From NCBI GenBank assembly GCA_009699915.1, contig WLNG01000105.1, positions 1 to 5,659 on the forward strand: a DNA stretch of 5,659 nucleotides. The letters run 5' to 3'. Below, one piece after another: positions 4,652-5,659 of this stretch (within the stretch, counting starts at the first letter, position 1; every line of letters begins with the position of its first letter). The notes beneath the pieces are model-generated. The model did not search any database, was not told where the DNA came from, and saw only the letters and a list, made by a program, of their open reading frames with translations. The position numbers and the translations under genes are program-made. This DNA is from Actinomycetota bacterium. GTDB taxonomy: Bacteria > Actinomycetota > Thermoleophilia > Solirubrobacterales > Solirubrobacteraceae.

Positions 4652-5659
4652 GCCTTCCGGCGGACATCCAGGGCCGAGCGCCCCCGCACGCTGCGCAAGG
4701 ATCGCCGCGGGGCGAATCCGGTGACGGTCGGACTGCTGGTGCTCGTCGCCGTCGCCGCGGTCGCCTACTTCGGGTTCACCAAGGACTGGCCGTTCTCGCG
4801 TGGGTTCGAGTTCCAGGCGGTCTTCAAGACCTCGAACTCGATCCGTCTGGACTCGCCGGTGCGCATCGCCGGCGTGAACGTCGGCAAGATCAAGCGCATC
4901 GAGGGTCAGGACGGCACGAACAACGCCGTGATCACGATGGAGATCAAGGACGGCGGACTCCCGATCCACAAGGACGCGCGCCTGAAGATCCGCCCGCGGA
5001 TCTTCCTGGAGGGCAACTTCTTCGTCGATCTGCAGCCGGGTACGCCCGAGTCCCCGCGGCTCTCGGACGGTGACACGATCCCCGTCAGCCAGACGGCCGG
5101 CCCGGTCCAGATCGATCAGATCCTCACCTCGCTCCAGCAGGACACCCGCGCGAGCCTGCGCACCACGCTGACGGAGCTCGGTTCAGCGCTCACGGCTGCA
5201 CCGACGCCCGAGCAGGACGCCAGCCAGGAGCCGGTTGTCCGTGGTCTGACCGCGGCCGGTGCGCTCAACTCGGCGCTCACCTACGGCGGCCCGGCGCTGA
5301 AGTCCACCGCCGTCGTGAACGAAGCCCTGCGCGGCCTGGCCGCCGACGATCTCTCGTCGGCGGTGCGCGGGCTGGCTAGCGTCGGGCGCAAGCTCTCCGG
5401 CAGCCAGACCGAGCTCGCCGGGCTGATCGACAACTTCAACACGACGATGGCGGCGATGGCCGCCGAGCAGAGCTCGTTGCGCGAGGCGGTCGCGGAGCTC
5501 GGGCCGACCGTGCAGACCGCCTACGCCTCGCTCGGCTCGCTCAACGCGGCGCTGCCCTCGGTGCGCGCGTTTTCGCTCGAGGTGATCCCGGGGGTCGAGC
5601 AGACGCCCGCGACGATCGCCGCCGTGACGCCGTGGATCGGGCCGGCGAAGGCGCTGCTC
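4649..5659 (+). CDS. MCE/MlaD family lipid transport protein 4, N-terminal part (3' truncated)
   Basis: This is a fourth MCE subunit; 337 residues are visible and the frame is still open at the window end, so by comparison with its neighbours roughly 100-150 residues are missing. A very basic cytoplasmic N-terminus (about residues 1-22, with RKDRR at 16-20) precedes a membrane helix at about 25-43. The MCE domain is at about 52-131, with VRIAGVNVGKI (71-81) and a closing FFVDLQPG (124-131). VQIDQILTSLQ (153-163) is the usual linker motif after the domain. Helices follow, including LAGLIDNFNTT (256-266), which closely matches residues 214-224 of MCE protein 1. Compared with the other three paralogs it has about 18 extra residues, rich in Pro, Gln and Glu, near 184-201, and it lacks their GxG step. 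No cysteine is present in the visible part. The start at 4649 overlaps the previous stop by one base and gives a normal N-terminus. The assignment to the MCE family is firm; the exact position in the ring is unknown. Confidence 0.93.
   Translation, partial: MAFRRTSRAERPRTLRKDRRGANPVTVGLLVLVAVAAVAYFGFTKDWPFSRGFEFQAVFKTSNSIRLDSPVRIAGVNVGKIKRIEGQDGTNNAVITMEIKDGGLPIHKDARLKIRPRIFLEGNFFVDLQPGTPESPRLSDGDTIPVSQTAGPVQIDQILTSLQQDTRASLRTTLTELGSALTAAPTPEQDASQEPVVRGLTAAGALNSALTYGGPALKSTAVVNEALRGLAADDLSSAVRGLASVGRKLSGSQTELAGLIDNFNTTMAAMAAEQSSLREAVAELGPTVQTAYASLGSLNAALPSVRAFSLEVIPGVEQTPATIAAVTPWIGPAKALL

Noticed and set aside
3195..4667. Several minus-strand open frames opposite MCE protein 3
   Set aside because: They are shadows of the GC-rich coding strand, with no ribosome-binding sites or known motifs.

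Overview
This window is the inner part of a single plus-strand operon for an MCE (mammalian cell entry)/Mla-type lipid ABC importer. The DNA is strongly GC-rich and most codons end in G or C. The ATPase resembles the actinobacterial Mkl/MceG type. The MCE proteins are long (447-479 residues), with one N-terminal membrane segment, one MCE domain and a long helical tail, as in actinobacterial Mce proteins. The style of the N-termini and C-termini suggests a high-GC actinobacterium, perhaps a Thermoleophilia/Solirubrobacterales-type lineage. That placement is recognition from memory, not a database result.

Layout: (1) positions 1-381, the C-terminal half of an MlaF/MceG-like ATPase whose start and Walker A lie upstream of the window; (2) a 56-base gap carrying a GGAG ribosome-binding site; (3) MCE protein 1, 438-1781; (4) MCE protein 2, 1789-3213, after a 7-base gap; (5) MCE protein 3, 3210-4649, with an ATGA overlap; (6) MCE protein 4, 4649 to the window end, with a TGATG overlap and its C-terminus missing. 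The window is almost entirely coding. I see no RNA gene, mobile element, CRISPR array, terminator or stretch of 300 bases without a gene. No internal promoter is visible, so transcription probably starts upstream of the ATPase.

Working together: the ATPase would drive a YrbE/MlaE-type permease, expected outside the window, probably upstream. The MCE proteins, anchored by their N-terminal helices, would assemble into a ring plus helical tube that carries lipid to or from the membrane. At least four different MCE paralogs in one operon fit a mixed-subunit ring, as known for mycobacterial MceA-F, better than the single-subunit ring of E. coli MlaD. The family is known; I do not see an undescribed system. 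The most informative details are a strictly conserved residue spacing shared by the paralogs, an 18-residue insertion in MCE protein 4, a cysteine pair inside the MCE domain of MCE protein 2, a lipobox-like motif in the same protein, and the short C-terminus of the ATPase.
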